DNA from: Burkholderia sp. Bp9143
GTDB lineage: Bacteria > Pseudomonadota > Gammaproteobacteria > Burkholderiales > Burkholderiaceae
DNA length: 64,000 bases
NCBI RefSeq assembly: GCF_003853645.1
Contig: NZ_QTPO01000026.1
Span: forward strand, 46,753-110,752
Reading direction: 5' to 3'
Shown here: positions 17,198 to 26,723 of the stretch, piece by piece
Numbering within the stretch: position 1 is the first letter of the stretch
Layout of the letters: the number at the start of each line of letters is the position of its first letter
Position numbers and translations under genes: made by a program
The notes under the pieces: generated by a model
Seen by the model: the letters and a program-made list of their open reading frames with translations, nothing else
Databases searched by the model: none
Told to the model about the DNA's origin: nothing

Positions 17198-18586
17198 ATG
17201 AGTCTGTTCAGAACAAAGGACCTGTCGGCGATGCTTGCCGCCAGTCACGCGCCGCACGGCTTGAAGAAGGTGCTTGGGCCCTTCGATCTCATCCTGATGG
17301 GGATCAGGGCGATCGTCGGCACCGGCATTTTCGTGCTGACCGGTACCGGTGCGCTGACTGCCGGACCGGCGCTGACCGTATCGTTCGTCATTGCCGCGCT
17401 GGCGTGCGGATTGGCAGCGCTGTGCTATGCGGAATTCGCTTCGTCGGTGCCGGTCGCCGGCTCGATCTATACGTACAGCTATGCCACGCTGGGCGAGTTG
17501 GTCGCATGGATGATCGGATGGGACCTGATGCTCGAGTACGGTCTGGCAAGCTCCGCCGTATCGGTGGGCTGGTCGGGCTACTTCCAGTCGCTGATCGGCG
17601 GATTCGGCCTGCACCTGCCAGCCGTGCTGTCGGCCGCGCCGGGCGCGATTCCGGGCGTGCATACGTGGTTCAACCTCCCGGCATTCCTCGTCATGCTGGT
17701 GCTGACCGCCCTGTTGTCTCTCGGCGTGCGCGAATCGGCGCGACTCAACAACGTGATGGTCGGACTGAAGATCTGCGTCGTGCTGCTGTTCATCCTGGTC
17801 GGCGCGCGCCACGTTCAACCGGAGAACTGGCATCCGTTCACGCCCTTCGGCTACTCCGGCGTGTTCAGCGCGGCCGCGCTCGTGTTCTTCGCGTTCATCG
17901 GCTTCGATGCGGTCACGTCCGCCGCCGAGGAGGTGAAACGGCCGGCGCGCGACCTGCCGATCGGCATCATCGGATCGCTGGCCGTCTGTGCGGTGTTGTA
18001 CGTCGCGGTGTCGGCCATCATGACCGGCATCGTCCCGTACCGGAAGTTCCTCGGCATCGACCACCCGGTATCCCTCGCACTGCAATACGCGGGCGAGAAC
18101 TGGGTCGCCGGCTTCGTCGATCTCGGCGCGATTCTCGGCATGACCACCGTCATTCTCGTGATGACCTACGGGCAAACACGCATCGTCTTCGCGATGTCGC
18201 GCGACGGACTTTTGCCGAAGAAGCTGTCGAGCGTTCATGCGCGTCTCGGTACGCCGTTCTTCGCGACCTGGATCGTCGGGATCCTGTTCGGTCTGGTCGC
18301 GGCCGTGGTTCCGCTCGACGTGCTGACCGAACTGATCAACATCGGAACGCTGGCGGCATTCAGCCTGATTTCGGTCGCCGTCATCATCCTGCGGAAAACC
18401 CGTCCCGATCTTCCGCGTGCGTTCCGATGCCCAGCCGTGCCGCTGCTGCCACTGCTCGCGATCGCGTTCTGCATCACGCTCACCGTGTTCCTTCAAGCCA
18501 CGACCTGGATCGCGTTTCTGGTCTGGCTCGCGATCGGGCTCGTCGTGTACTTCACGTACGCGCGCCGGCGCTCGCTCCTCAACTGA
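17198..18586 (+). CDS. APC-family amino acid permease
   Basis: A 462-residue, twelve-helix permease of the cationic-amino-acid/YfnA group: the conserved GIRAIVGTGIFVLTGTG in helix 1 and FFAFIGFDAVTSAAEEVK in helix 6. Start ATG 17198 has GGAGGA upstream and fits the family. It begins a presumed operon with the PLP enzyme (43 bp downstream) and the AhpD-like gene. The substrate is probably the amino acid processed by the PLP enzyme; which one is unknown. Confidence 0.87.
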   Translation: MSLFRTKDLSAMLAASHAPHGLKKVLGPFDLILMGIRAIVGTGIFVLTGTGALTAGPALTVSFVIAALACGLAALCYAEFASSVPVAGSIYTYSYATLGELVAWMIGWDLMLEYGLASSAVSVGWSGYFQSLIGGFGLHLPAVLSAAPGAIPGVHTWFNLPAFLVMLVLTALLSLGVRESARLNNVMVGLKICVVLLFILVGARHVQPENWHPFTPFGYSGVFSAAALVFFAFIGFDAVTSAAEEVKRPARDLPIGIIGSLAVCAVLYVAVSAIMTGIVPYRKFLGIDHPVSLALQYAGENWVAGFVDLGAILGMTTVILVMTYGQTRIVFAMSRDGLLPKKLSSVHARLGTPFFATWIVGILFGLVAAVVPLDVLTELINIGTLAAFSLISVAVIILRKTRPDLPRAFRCPAVPLLPLLAIAFCITLTVFLQATTWIAFLVWLAIGLVVYFTYARRRSLLN

Positions 18587-18628
18587 TTCCCGGACATCGC
18601 GCCGGAGATCGGTCAGACCGACTTTTCA

Positions 18629-19870
18629 ATGAATGACGGACCACACATGGGTTACGACTTTGATCGCCTGATTTCCCGCCGCGGCACCAATGCGCTCGCG
18701 GAGGACGGCTTCGAAAACTATCTGTTCGGCGCCGACGCGGCTGCACCCGCGCTCGATGTACCGAGAGAGGAATTGATTTCGATGTGGGTGGCGGACATGC
18801 AGTTCGCTGCGCCCGATGCGGCCATCGACGCGATCTCCGAGCGCCTGAAGCATCCGGTCCTCGGCTATACGATGAACTTCGACGATCAACTCTACGATGC
18901 TTTCCATGCGTGGTGCGCCGAGCGATACGACTGGCGCTTCGCGCGCGAGGAGATGCAGGTCTCGCTTGGCGTCATCCCGGCGCTCTTCGGGCTGGTCGAA
19001 TACATCTGCGGCGCCGGCGACAAGGTGCTTACGCTGTCGCCGGCCTATGGCTACTTCAAGCATGCGGCGACCTTGCGCGATCGCGAACTGGTGACGTCGC
19101 GCCTGCTTGCCTGCGACGACGGCAGCTACACGATCGACTTCGACGACTTCGAGGCGAAGGTCAGCGATCCGGCGGTGAAGCTCTTTTTCCTCTGCCATCC
19201 ACACAACCCGACCGGCCGGGTATGGACGGACGACGAACTCCGCCGCATGGGCGAGCTCTGCTTCGCAAACGGCGTCAGGATCGTCTCCGACGAGATCCAC
19301 TGCGATCTGCTCAGAACCGGCGGCCGGCATACGCCGCTGGCCAGACTGTTCCCGGGCAGCCGGAACATCGTCACCTGCATGGCCGTCAGCAAGACCTTCA
19401 ACCTGGCGGGGATGATGATCGCGACCGTGATCATTCCCGACCCGGCACTGCGCGCGGAATGGAAGCGACGGCACTACCCATTCGTGAATCCCCTCAGCCT
19501 CGCCGCCGCCACGGGTGCATATCGGAACGGCGCGCCGTGGCTGGATGCGTTGCGCGCCTATCTGGACGGCAACTTCGCATGGACCGGCCAGTTTCTGAAC
19601 GAACACTTGCCCAAGGCCGTATTCCGAATTCCGGATGCAACCTATCTGGCATGGATCGACCTCCATGCCTATTTCGACGAGCCGGTCAACCTCACCCGGC
19701 TCTTCCTCGAAAAGGCGGGCGTGATCCTCGAGGGCGGGGAAATGTTCGTCGAAAACGGCGGTTGCCGCGTGCGGCTCAATCTCGCGTGCCCGCGCACGCA
19801 GGTACGGCGGTCGCTGGAAAGGATCCGCGACGTGATCGTCGGCTACCGCGATAGCCATCAGCCGGCGTGA
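18629..19870 (+). CDS. MalY/PatB-type PLP enzyme (C-S lyase or aminotransferase)
   Basis: A 413-residue fold-type I PLP protein of the MalY/PatB group: the N-terminal FDRLISRRGTNA, then MWVADMQFAAP, HPHNPTGRVW (Asn binding PLP), SDEIHCDL (Asp/Tyr region) and the PLP lysine in AVSKTFNLAG. Members cleave C-S bonds of cystathionine-like substrates or act as aminotransferases. ATG 18647 (MGYDFDRL) is a possible alternative start; neither has a strong ribosome site. The neighbours (amino-acid permease, Lrp) support an amino acid substrate. Confidence 0.87.
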   Translation: MNDGPHMGYDFDRLISRRGTNALAEDGFENYLFGADAAAPALDVPREELISMWVADMQFAAPDAAIDAISERLKHPVLGYTMNFDDQLYDAFHAWCAERYDWRFAREEMQVSLGVIPALFGLVEYICGAGDKVLTLSPAYGYFKHAATLRDRELVTSRLLACDDGSYTIDFDDFEAKVSDPAVKLFFLCHPHNPTGRVWTDDELRRMGELCFANGVRIVSDEIHCDLLRTGGRHTPLARLFPGSRNIVTCMAVSKTFNLAGMMIATVIIPDPALRAEWKRRHYPFVNPLSLAAATGAYRNGAPWLDALRAYLDGNFAWTGQFLNEHLPKAVFRIPDATYLAWIDLHAYFDEPVNLTRLFLEKAGVILEGGEMFVENGGCRVRLNLACPRTQVRRSLERIRDVIVGYRDSHQPA

Positions 19871-19901
19871 CCGTCATACAACCCTGCAACAAAGGAAAAC
19901 C

Positions 19902-20234
19902 ATGAACGACTGGAACGAATATCGCGAGCAGCTCACATTGCGATTCCGTGAAATGGGCAAGCTGTCGCCCGAGACCATGAAGGGCGTCGTGGCGCTCGGG
20001 CAGGCTGGCGCGAAGACGAATCATCTCGATGCGAAGACGCGAGAACTGATCTCCCTGGCGGTCGCCGTGACCACGCGTTGCGACGGCTGCATCGCGTTTC
20101 ACGCGAGCGAGGCCAGGCAGGCGGGCGCGACCAAGGACGAGCTTGCCGAAGCGCTGAGTGTCGCGATCAACCTGAATGCGGGTGCCGCCCTCGTATATTC
20201 CGCGCGCACGCTCGATGCATTCGACAATGCGTGA
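19902..20234 (+). CDS. Carboxymuconolactone decarboxylase/AhpD-like protein
   Basis: A 110-residue CMD-domain protein with the AhpD redox signature: Glu in TRELISLAV, then C-D-G-C and His in TTRCDGCIAFHASEA. This motif gives peroxidase/thiol activity in AhpD-type members and is absent in true decarboxylases, so the redox role is more likely. It is the last gene of the permease-PLP enzyme operon, 31 bp after it, with AAAGGAAAA before its ATG. Confidence 0.88.
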   Translation: MNDWNEYREQLTLRFREMGKLSPETMKGVVALGQAGAKTNHLDAKTRELISLAVAVTTRCDGCIAFHASEARQAGATKDELAEALSVAINLNAGAALVYSARTLDAFDNA

Positions 20235-20292
20235 ATCCGGTTGACGGATCGGCGGGGGCACCCTTCGGTGCTTTCGCGATTCCGCGAATCGG

Positions 20293-20321
20293 AAAAAAAA
20301 AGCGCGAACCACGGTTCGCGC
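20293..20321 (-). terminator. Rho-independent terminator of the porin gene
   Basis: On the minus strand the 8-bp stem GCGCGAAC/GTTCGCGC (20302-20321) is followed by nine T (plus-strand A run at 20293-20301), 48 bases after the porin stop. Confidence 0.85.
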
Positions 20322-20368
20322 CAAAGAGAGACCTCGCTGAAGACGTCGAAAGATCTATCCCACCCCGC

Positions 20369-21508
20369 TCAGAAAGAATGCCGCATCCCGATCCGCACGT
20401 CGGCCTGCGTCTGCGTGGTCGACGGCGTGAAGCTGTAGCCGATCACCGCATCGACGCCCTGCGAAGCACGCAGGTAATCGCCGGAGATGTACACGTCGGT
20501 GCGCTTCGACAGCAGGTAGTGCAGGCCGGCCGTGCCCTGGTTCCAGTGGTGGCCTTCGAAGCGCGTGTGCTGGTAGCCCGCGATGAGGCTCAGCGCCGGC
20601 GTGAACTGGTACAGGCCGCCGCCTTCATACACCTGCATGTGCGACGACTGGCCGAAGCCCTTGATCGTCGTGTACGAGAAGTTCGCGTCGAGCGACAGCT
20701 TGCCGATCGTGTAGCTCGTGCCGATGCCGAACGTGCCCTGGCTGTCGACGTCCATCGCCGTGTTCGCGAACAGGTCGGTGCGCGCGCCGGTCGCCGGATC
20801 GACGGTGACGGTCTGCTGGCCGAGGAACGTATGCGTGCCGATCATCGCGTACGGGTCGAACGCATAGATGCCGTTCGGGTTGTTCAGGCGCGTGTACGCC
20901 GCACCGATCGAGAAGTCGCCCTTCGTGAAGCTCGCGCCCGCGCTCCATGCGCTGTTGCGATGGAAGTTGCCGGCGACGTTGCCGAACGAATACATCGCGC
21001 CGAACTTGAAGCCGTTCAGGTCGTTCGACAGGAACTTCACCGAGTTCGGCAGGCGGTCGCCGTTGAAGCGGTCGAAGTCGCCCTGGTGGATCGCATAGCC
21101 GCTGCCCCATGCCGAGATGTTGTAGATCGACACGAGCTCGTTGGTGATGTCCAGCTGGTTACCGAACGACAGCGTGCCCCAGTCGTTCTGCAGACCGACA
21201 TAAGCCTGGCGGCCGAACTCCGCCCCGCCGAAGCCGAGCTGCCCGTTGCCGAGGTGGAAACCGCTCTCGAGCGTGAACACGGCCTTCAGGCCGCCGCCGA
21301 GATCTTCAGTGCCCTTCAGGCCGAAGCGGTTGCCGTACGCGATGCCGTCGTCGAACTTGACCACGTGCGAACCGCCCGTGTTGTTCACGTACGTGATGCC
21401 CGCGTCGATGATCCCGTACAGCGTCACGCTGCTCTGCGCGTGGCCGATGGCGGGAATACAGGCCGCGCATACCAGCGCGGCGGCTACGGCAACTTTCTTT
21501 TGCTTCAT
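20369..21508 (-). CDS. Gram-negative general porin (Burkholderia OmpC-type)
   Basis: A 379-residue outer-membrane porin: signal peptide MKQKKVAVAAALV... cut after GHA (residue 24), mature start QSSVTLYGIIDAGITY, repeated amphipathic strands, and a C-terminal Phe after MRHS as required for BAM assembly. It is typical of the 16-stranded Burkholderia trimeric porins. It is followed by a strong terminator and lies downstream of the choline-binding protein gene on the same strand, so it might serve uptake of quaternary amines; that link is inference. Confidence 0.92.
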   Translation of the reverse strand: MKQKKVAVAAALVCAACIPAIGHAQSSVTLYGIIDAGITYVNNTGGSHVVKFDDGIAYGNRFGLKGTEDLGGGLKAVFTLESGFHLGNGQLGFGGAEFGRQAYVGLQNDWGTLSFGNQLDITNELVSIYNISAWGSGYAIHQGDFDRFNGDRLPNSVKFLSNDLNGFKFGAMYSFGNVAGNFHRNSAWSAGASFTKGDFSIGAAYTRLNNPNGIYAFDPYAMIGTHTFLGQQTVTVDPATGARTDLFANTAMDVDSQGTFGIGTSYTIGKLSLDANFSYTTIKGFGQSSHMQVYEGGGLYQFTPALSLIAGYQHTRFEGHHWNQGTAGLHYLLSKRTDVYISGDYLRASQGVDAVIGYSFTPSTTQTQADVRIGMRHSF

Positions 21509-21727
21509 TGTCGACCACCCTCCCTGAACCGTTCGATGGAAAGAACCGTGGCCTGGCGCGTGCCGCAATACGCCGGCTGATTCGAATTCGCTACGTCTAC
21601 TGGCTTCGGCATTTCGTTTTTCGCAATAACGCAGCCATTGGCGAAAAATACAAACCCATATTTCCGGCCACCCGTCTGAAGGCGACACCAAATGGTCTCG
21701 ATGCGACTGTTCGGGAAAACACGGAGA

Positions 21728-21756
21728 CGGGCGGCCGGGCAAAAACCGGCCGCCCG
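21728..21756 (-). terminator. Hairpin after choX
   Basis: Inverted repeat CGGGCGGCCGG (21728-21738) and CCGGCCGCCCG (21746-21756) with a GCAAAAA loop, just after the choX stop. There is no T tract immediately after it, so termination may be inefficient. Confidence 0.5.
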
Positions 21757-21764
21757 GAGGCAGG

Positions 21765-22733
21765 TCAGCGGGCGTCGAGCGCCGCGCGCACGGCCGGCAG
21801 GGCCGGCGTGCCGGATGCGGTCGTCACGCCGTCCAGCCAGCCCTGGACGAGCGCCGGGTCGGCCTTCAGCACGTGCTGCGCCGCGAGCGCGGGCGACGTC
21901 TTGTTGTCGAGCATGTCGGCGATCATCCGGTTCTCGACGTCGACGGAGAACGTCATCTGCCGGAACAGCCGCGCCAGGTTCGCGCACTGGCCGGCAAAGC
22001 CCGGGCGCGTCACCGTGTTGACCGTCGCGCCGCCATAGTTCGGGCCGAAATACGCGTCGCCGCCCGACAGGTAGGTCAGGTGGAACTTGGTGTTCATCAG
22101 GTGCGGCTCCCACGCGAGAAAGACGATCCAGCGCTTGTCCCGCACCGCGCGCTCGACCTGCGTGAGCATCCCCGTCTCGCTCGATTCGACGAGCGACCAG
22201 TTCGCCGCGCCCAGCGCATGGTCGGACAGCATCCGCTTGATGTTCTGGTTCGCGGGTGCGCCGGGCTCGATCCCGTAGATCTTGCCGTCGAAGCGGTCCG
22301 CGTAGCGCGCAAGATCGGCGAACGTGTGCACGCCGGCCGCCGCGACGTAGTCGGGCACGGCCAGCGTGAACTTCGCGCCGCTCAGGTTCGCGTGCAGCAC
22401 GTCGATCGACTTCTCGTCGACGAACGGCTTCACGAGCGGCGCCTGCGCAGGCATCCAGTTGCCGAGGAACACGTCGACCTGCCCTTTCTTCAAGCCCTGG
22501 TACGTGATCGGCACCGACAGGTTCGCGACCTCCTGCCGGTAGCCGAGCGCCTTCAGCACGACGCCGGCCATCGCGTTCGTCGCGTCGATGTCGGTCCAGC
22601 CGGGCGCCGCCATCTTCACGTCGCGGCACGTCTGCGGGTCGGCGGCGTGCGCGGGCTGCACCGCCGCCGCGCATGCGGCCGCGGCGAGCGCCGTGCCGAG
22701 CCTCCGGATTGCTGCATGGGATTGCCGTTTCAT
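21765..22733 (-). CDS. choX: Choline-type ABC substrate-binding protein (ChoX-like)
   Basis: A 322-residue periplasmic binding protein of the OpuAC fold: signal peptide (cleavage near AHA-AD at 31), then MAAPGWTDIDATNAM and GQVDVFLGNWMPAQ, features of choline-binding ChoX. Trp and Tyr/Asp residues suited to hold a trimethylammonium group are present, for example W at GW, NWM and AWEP. It stands 45 bp downstream of betC on the same strand. No permease or ATPase gene adjoins it, so it must borrow a transporter encoded elsewhere. Confidence 0.87.
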   Translation of the reverse strand: MKRQSHAAIRRLGTALAAAACAAAVQPAHAADPQTCRDVKMAAPGWTDIDATNAMAGVVLKALGYRQEVANLSVPITYQGLKKGQVDVFLGNWMPAQAPLVKPFVDEKSIDVLHANLSGAKFTLAVPDYVAAAGVHTFADLARYADRFDGKIYGIEPGAPANQNIKRMLSDHALGAANWSLVESSETGMLTQVERAVRDKRWIVFLAWEPHLMNTKFHLTYLSGGDAYFGPNYGGATVNTVTRPGFAGQCANLARLFRQMTFSVDVENRMIADMLDNKTSPALAAQHVLKADPALVQGWLDGVTTASGTPALPAVRAALDAR

Positions 22734-22778
22734 GGTTTGCTTCCTCCGTCGTTCGTCAATGACCGCGATGCGGACCGT

Positions 22779-24314
22779 TCAGCGCCCGACGCGCGGAAAG
22801 CGCGCCATCGCTTCGAGCGTGTCGAGTTCGATGTGATTGCGCATGTAGCGCTGGCTCGCGTCGGTGAACGGTTGCCAGTCCCACGCCTGGATGCGGCCCT
22901 GCGTCGTCGCCGCGTAATGAAACCGGCGCCGCCGCTGGCTCGCGCGCACCTGCACGTCGAGTTCCGGCAGGTTCCAGCGCCGCGCGGCTTCCGCGCGGAA
23001 AGCGGCGAGCACGTCGGCGGCTTCGGGCAGGCCGGCCAGGTTCGTGCGCTCGCGCGGATCGTCGGCGAGGTTGTAGAGCTGGTCGGGGTCGGCCGGGCAA
23101 TGCACGTACTTCCAGTCGCCGCGGCGGATCATCACGACCGGCGCGACCGCCCCTTCCGCGAGGTACTCGCCCAGCGCGACGTCGTGCGCGGGTGCGCCTT
23201 GCAGATGCGGCACGAGGCTCGCGCCGTCGACAGCGTCGGGCCAGCCGCCGGCGGGCGCCGCGCCGGCCAGGTCGACGAGCGTCGGCAGCAGGTCGACGTG
23301 CGACACGGGCCCGCGCACGCGCGCGGCGTCGAAGCGGCCCGGCGCGTGGACGATCAGCGGCACGCGGCAGCCGCCTTCGAAGAACGTCATCTTGTACCAG
23401 AGCCCTCGCTCGCCGAGCATGTCGCCGTGGTCGGACGTGACGATCACGATCGTGTCGTCGGCGAACCCGCATTGCTCGAGCGCGGCGAGCACGCTGCCGA
23501 ACTGCGCGTCGACGTAGGACGTTGCGCCGTAGTACGCGCGGCGCGCGGCGCGGATCTGCGCGTCGGTCGGCGGCGTGCGGTCGTTTTCGCAGACGAAGCG
23601 CAGCCGCCGCGAATGCGGATCGCTCTCGTCCGCGTCGAGCCGCACGGCCGGCATGTCGATCTCGTCGTCGCTGTACAGATCCCAGTAATCGCGCGTGATC
23701 GCGTACGGATCGTGCGGATGCGTGAGCGACACGACCATGCAGAACGGCCGCGCGTCGTGCCCGGCCGCCCGCTCGCGCGCGACGTCGTACAGCTTCTGCT
23801 TCGCCGCGAACGTGACCTCGTCGTCGAAATCGAGCTGGTTCGTGCGCACGCACGGGCCGGCCTCGAGCACCGAGCTCATGTTGTGATACCAGCTCGGCCG
23901 CTCGGTCGGGGCGTCCCAGTCGGGCACCCAGCCGAAGTCGGCCGGATAGATGTCGGTCGTGAGCCGCTCCTCGAAGCCGTGCAGCTGGTCGGGGCCGCAG
24001 AAATGCATCTTGCCGGACAGCATCGTGCGGTAGCCGCCCGCGCGCAGGTAGTGCGCGAAGGTCAGCGTTTGCGCCGGCAATTCGGCGGCGTTATCGTAGG
24101 CGCCGATACCCGACGGCAGCTTGCCGGTCAGCAGCGAGAAACGCGACGGCGCGCACAGCGGGCTCGCGCAATACGCGGCATCGAACACCACGCCTTGCGC
24201 GGCGAGGCGGTCGAGCGTCGGCGTGCGGGCGACGCGGTTGCCGTAGGCCGGCAACGCGAACGGCGTCAGCTGGTCGGCCATCAGGATCAGGATGTTGGGA
24301 GTCGGGTTCGTCAT
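22779..24314 (-). CDS. betC: Choline-sulfatase
   Basis: A 511-residue sulfatase that splits choline-O-sulfate into choline and sulfate. The start LILMADQLTPFALPAYG is typical of BetC. The formylglycine motif is C-A-P-S-R at 54-58, so Cys54 is modified, the same position as in the rhizobial enzyme. Metal-binding residues are in ADQ and in the later TSDHGDMLGE. ATG 24314 starts at the family's usual N-terminus. It forms a pair with choX and is divergent from a LysR regulator. It feeds the betAB pathway at the other end of this window. Confidence 0.93.
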   Translation of the reverse strand: MTNPTPNILILMADQLTPFALPAYGNRVARTPTLDRLAAQGVVFDAAYCASPLCAPSRFSLLTGKLPSGIGAYDNAAELPAQTLTFAHYLRAGGYRTMLSGKMHFCGPDQLHGFEERLTTDIYPADFGWVPDWDAPTERPSWYHNMSSVLEAGPCVRTNQLDFDDEVTFAAKQKLYDVARERAAGHDARPFCMVVSLTHPHDPYAITRDYWDLYSDDEIDMPAVRLDADESDPHSRRLRFVCENDRTPPTDAQIRAARRAYYGATSYVDAQFGSVLAALEQCGFADDTIVIVTSDHGDMLGERGLWYKMTFFEGGCRVPLIVHAPGRFDAARVRGPVSHVDLLPTLVDLAGAAPAGGWPDAVDGASLVPHLQGAPAHDVALGEYLAEGAVAPVVMIRRGDWKYVHCPADPDQLYNLADDPRERTNLAGLPEAADVLAAFRAEAARRWNLPELDVQVRASQRRRRFHYAATTQGRIQAWDWQPFTDASQRYMRNHIELDTLEAMARFPRVGR

Positions 24315-24535
24315 CGCGGTCGTGGGGAAATCGGTGTTCGAACGGAACGGCGCGGCGCTCGTGCGGCGACGCAGCCGGCGTGACGGACGCGGCCTGCAGA
24401 AAGTGCCGCACGCACCGGCCGCGACTGGCAGAATCGCGGAAGGCCTGGCGCGGCGCCGTGCCGTCCGAAGCACTATCCCCCGCCCGAATTCGCGCGGGAA
24501 GGCGTCCGGCTCTTATGGGCCCATTAGAGAGACTT

Positions 24536-25441
24536 ATGTCGAAACCCGAACCGTTACCGTCGATGCAGGCGCTGCGCGCGTTCGAATCGGCCGCCCGTCT
24601 CCAGAGCTTCACCGCCGCCGCGCGCGAGCTCGGCTCGACGCAGCCGGCCGTGAGCCAGCAGGTGTTCCAGCTCGAGGCGGAGCTCGGCGTGCCGCTGTTC
24701 GAGCGCAGCCCGCGCGGCGTCACGCTGACGCGCGACGGCCAGTGCCTGTACGAAGCCGTGCGGGTGAGCCTCGACACGCTGCGCGGCGCCACCGCGACGC
24801 TGCGCGCGCGCCGCGAGCACGGCGCGCTCACGATCGTCACGGATTTCGGTTTCGCGACCTACTGGCTGATGCCGCGCCTCGCGGGGCTGAAGCGCGTGAT
24901 GCCGGACGTCGACGTGCGGGTCGTCACGTCACAGGATTACGACGCGCAGCGCGACCACGCCGACATCGCGATCCTGTTCGGCGACGGCCACTGGCCGTCG
25001 TGCACGGCCGCGCGGCTCTTTCCGGAATCCGTCACGCCCGTGTGCTCGCCCGCGTTCCGCGCCGCGCACCCGCAAGTCGCGCGGCCCGAGCACCTGCACA
25101 CGCTGCCGCTGCTGCACGTGCAGCCGACGCGCCCCGAGCGCTGGCTGTCGTGGGCCGGCTGGTTCGACGCGCACGGCCTCGACGCGCCGGCCGACGCACG
25201 CGGCGTGACCTTCAACAGCTATGCGCTGGTGATCCATGCGGCGCTGCTCGGCGAGGGCGTCGCGCTCGGCTGGTCGCCGCTCGTCGACGAGCTGGTCGCG
25301 TCCGGGCAGCTCGTGAAGCTCGTCGATGCGCCCGTCGTCACGTCGCGCGGCTACTTCCTCGTGCGGCCGCCGCAGCGGCCCGAGCCGGACGCGACCCACG
25401 TGTTCCGGCGCTGGCTGCTCGACGCATGCGCACCGGCCTGA
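24536..25441 (+). CDS. LysR regulator of choline-sulfate use
   Basis: A 301-residue LysR protein of the GcvA-like branch: SMQALRAFESAARLQSFTAAARELGSTQPAVSQQV at the N-terminus and a substrate domain beginning LTIVTDFGFATYWLMPRL. It is divergent from betC with 221 bp between them, the arrangement of the choline-sulfate-utilisation regulators found beside betC in many proteobacteria. ATG 24515 is an alternative start seven codons upstream. Confidence 0.87.
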   Translation: MSKPEPLPSMQALRAFESAARLQSFTAAARELGSTQPAVSQQVFQLEAELGVPLFERSPRGVTLTRDGQCLYEAVRVSLDTLRGATATLRARREHGALTIVTDFGFATYWLMPRLAGLKRVMPDVDVRVVTSQDYDAQRDHADIAILFGDGHWPSCTAARLFPESVTPVCSPAFRAAHPQVARPEHLHTLPLLHVQPTRPERWLSWAGWFDAHGLDAPADARGVTFNSYALVIHAALLGEGVALGWSPLVDELVASGQLVKLVDAPVVTSRGYFLVRPPQRPEPDATHVFRRWLLDACAPA

Positions 25442-25691
25442 ACGCCGCCTGGCGGGCGGCCTGACGGGCCGCCGAATGCCGGCTGATTGGCCGCCCGACG
25501 TCCTTCGGGCCAGCCGTCCGGCGCCCAGCCCCCGCCCGGCCGCGCTGGCGCGCCGATACCAGCCACACGGCGGGTTGGTTCTATCCGCGCCAAAATCGTC
25601 CTGATTTACTTGAGCCTTACGCTACCCGCGTAACCTGGCGCCCCGGTGCGCCGCCGCGCGGGTTCGCGCCCCATGACATCCGAGGAATCTC

Positions 25692-26579
25692 ATGACCGCC
25701 GACTCACGCCCTGATCAATTCGTCCTGACGCTGTCGTGCCCGAGCGCGGCCGGCCAGGTCGCCGCCGTCGTCGGCTTTCTCGAACGCCATCGCTGCTATG
25801 TCGATGCGCTGAACGTGTTCGACGACGATCTCAGCAACCACTTCTTTGTGCGCTGCGTGTTTCATCCGACGGATGAGACGCTGCAGATCGATGCGCTGCG
25901 CGAGGAGTTCGGGCCGATCGCGGCCGCGCTCGGCGGCGGCGGTGAAGGTGACACGCAATGGGCGATCCACGACGTGAACGCGCGCCCGAAGGTGCTGATC
26001 ATGGTGTCGAAGCTCGAGCACTGCCTCGCGGACCTGCTGTTCCGCTGGCGGATGGGCGAGCTGAAGATGGACATCGTCGGCATCGTGTCGAACCATCCGG
26101 ACTTCGAGCCGCTGGCCGCGCAGCACGGGCTGCCGTTCCGCCACTTCCCGATCACGGCCGACACCAAGGCGCAGCAGGAAGCGCAGTGGCTCGACTTCTT
26201 CGAGTCGAGCGGCGCCGAACTCGTGATCCTCGCGCGCTACATGCAGGTGCTGTCGCAGGAAACCAGCGCGAAGCTCGCGCACCGCGCGATCAACATCCAT
26301 CACTCGTTCCTGCCCGGCTTCAAGGGCGCGAAGCCGTATCACCAGGCGCATGCGCGCGGCGTGAAGCTGATCGGCGCGACCGCGCACTTCGTGACCGACG
26401 ATCTCGACGAAGGCCCGATCATCGAGCAGGTGGTCGAACGCGTCGATCATGCGCTGCGTCCCGAGCAACTGCTCGCGGTCGGCCGCGACGTCGAGTGCAT
26501 CACGCTCGCGCGTGCGGTCAAGGCGTTCATCGAGCGCCGCGTGTTCCTGAACGGCGACCGGACGGTGGTGTTTCCGTAA
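25692..26579 (+). CDS. purU: Formyltetrahydrofolate deformylase
   Basis: A 295-residue enzyme that hydrolyses 10-formyl-THF to formate and THF. An ACT domain covers about residues 8-90 (FVLTLSCPSAAGQVAAVVGF). The formyltransferase-like domain has INIHHSFLPGFKGAKPY with the catalytic Asn and His, and the Asp in HFVTDDLDEGPI. GAGGAA precedes the ATG. Near the betaine cluster it probably balances the one-carbon load from demethylation, as purU genes in Pseudomonas betaine regions do. A strong terminator follows. Confidence 0.92.
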   Translation: MTADSRPDQFVLTLSCPSAAGQVAAVVGFLERHRCYVDALNVFDDDLSNHFFVRCVFHPTDETLQIDALREEFGPIAAALGGGGEGDTQWAIHDVNARPKVLIMVSKLEHCLADLLFRWRMGELKMDIVGIVSNHPDFEPLAAQHGLPFRHFPITADTKAQQEAQWLDFFESSGAELVILARYMQVLSQETSAKLAHRAINIHHSFLPGFKGAKPYHQAHARGVKLIGATAHFVTDDLDEGPIIEQVVERVDHALRPEQLLAVGRDVECITLARAVKAFIERRVFLNGDRTVVFP

Positions 26580-26605
26580 GCGCATACGTTCGGCGAGCAG
26601 CCAAC

Positions 26606-26641
26606 AAAAAACCGACCGGCAGATGCCGGTCGGTTTTTTTT
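26606..26641. terminator. Bidirectional rho-independent terminator
   Basis: Stem ACCGACCGGC (26611-26620) and GCCGGTCGGT (26625-26634) with an AGAT loop, flanked by an A run before and eight T after. It serves purU on the plus strand and the permease gene on the minus strand. Confidence 0.92.
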
Positions 26642-26723
26642 GCTTGCCGTTCGACGCTTCGCGCGACGGCCCCGGGTGCGGTGTCCGGATTCGTCGCGCG
26701 TCGCGCGTGCCGCGGTCAGGCGC

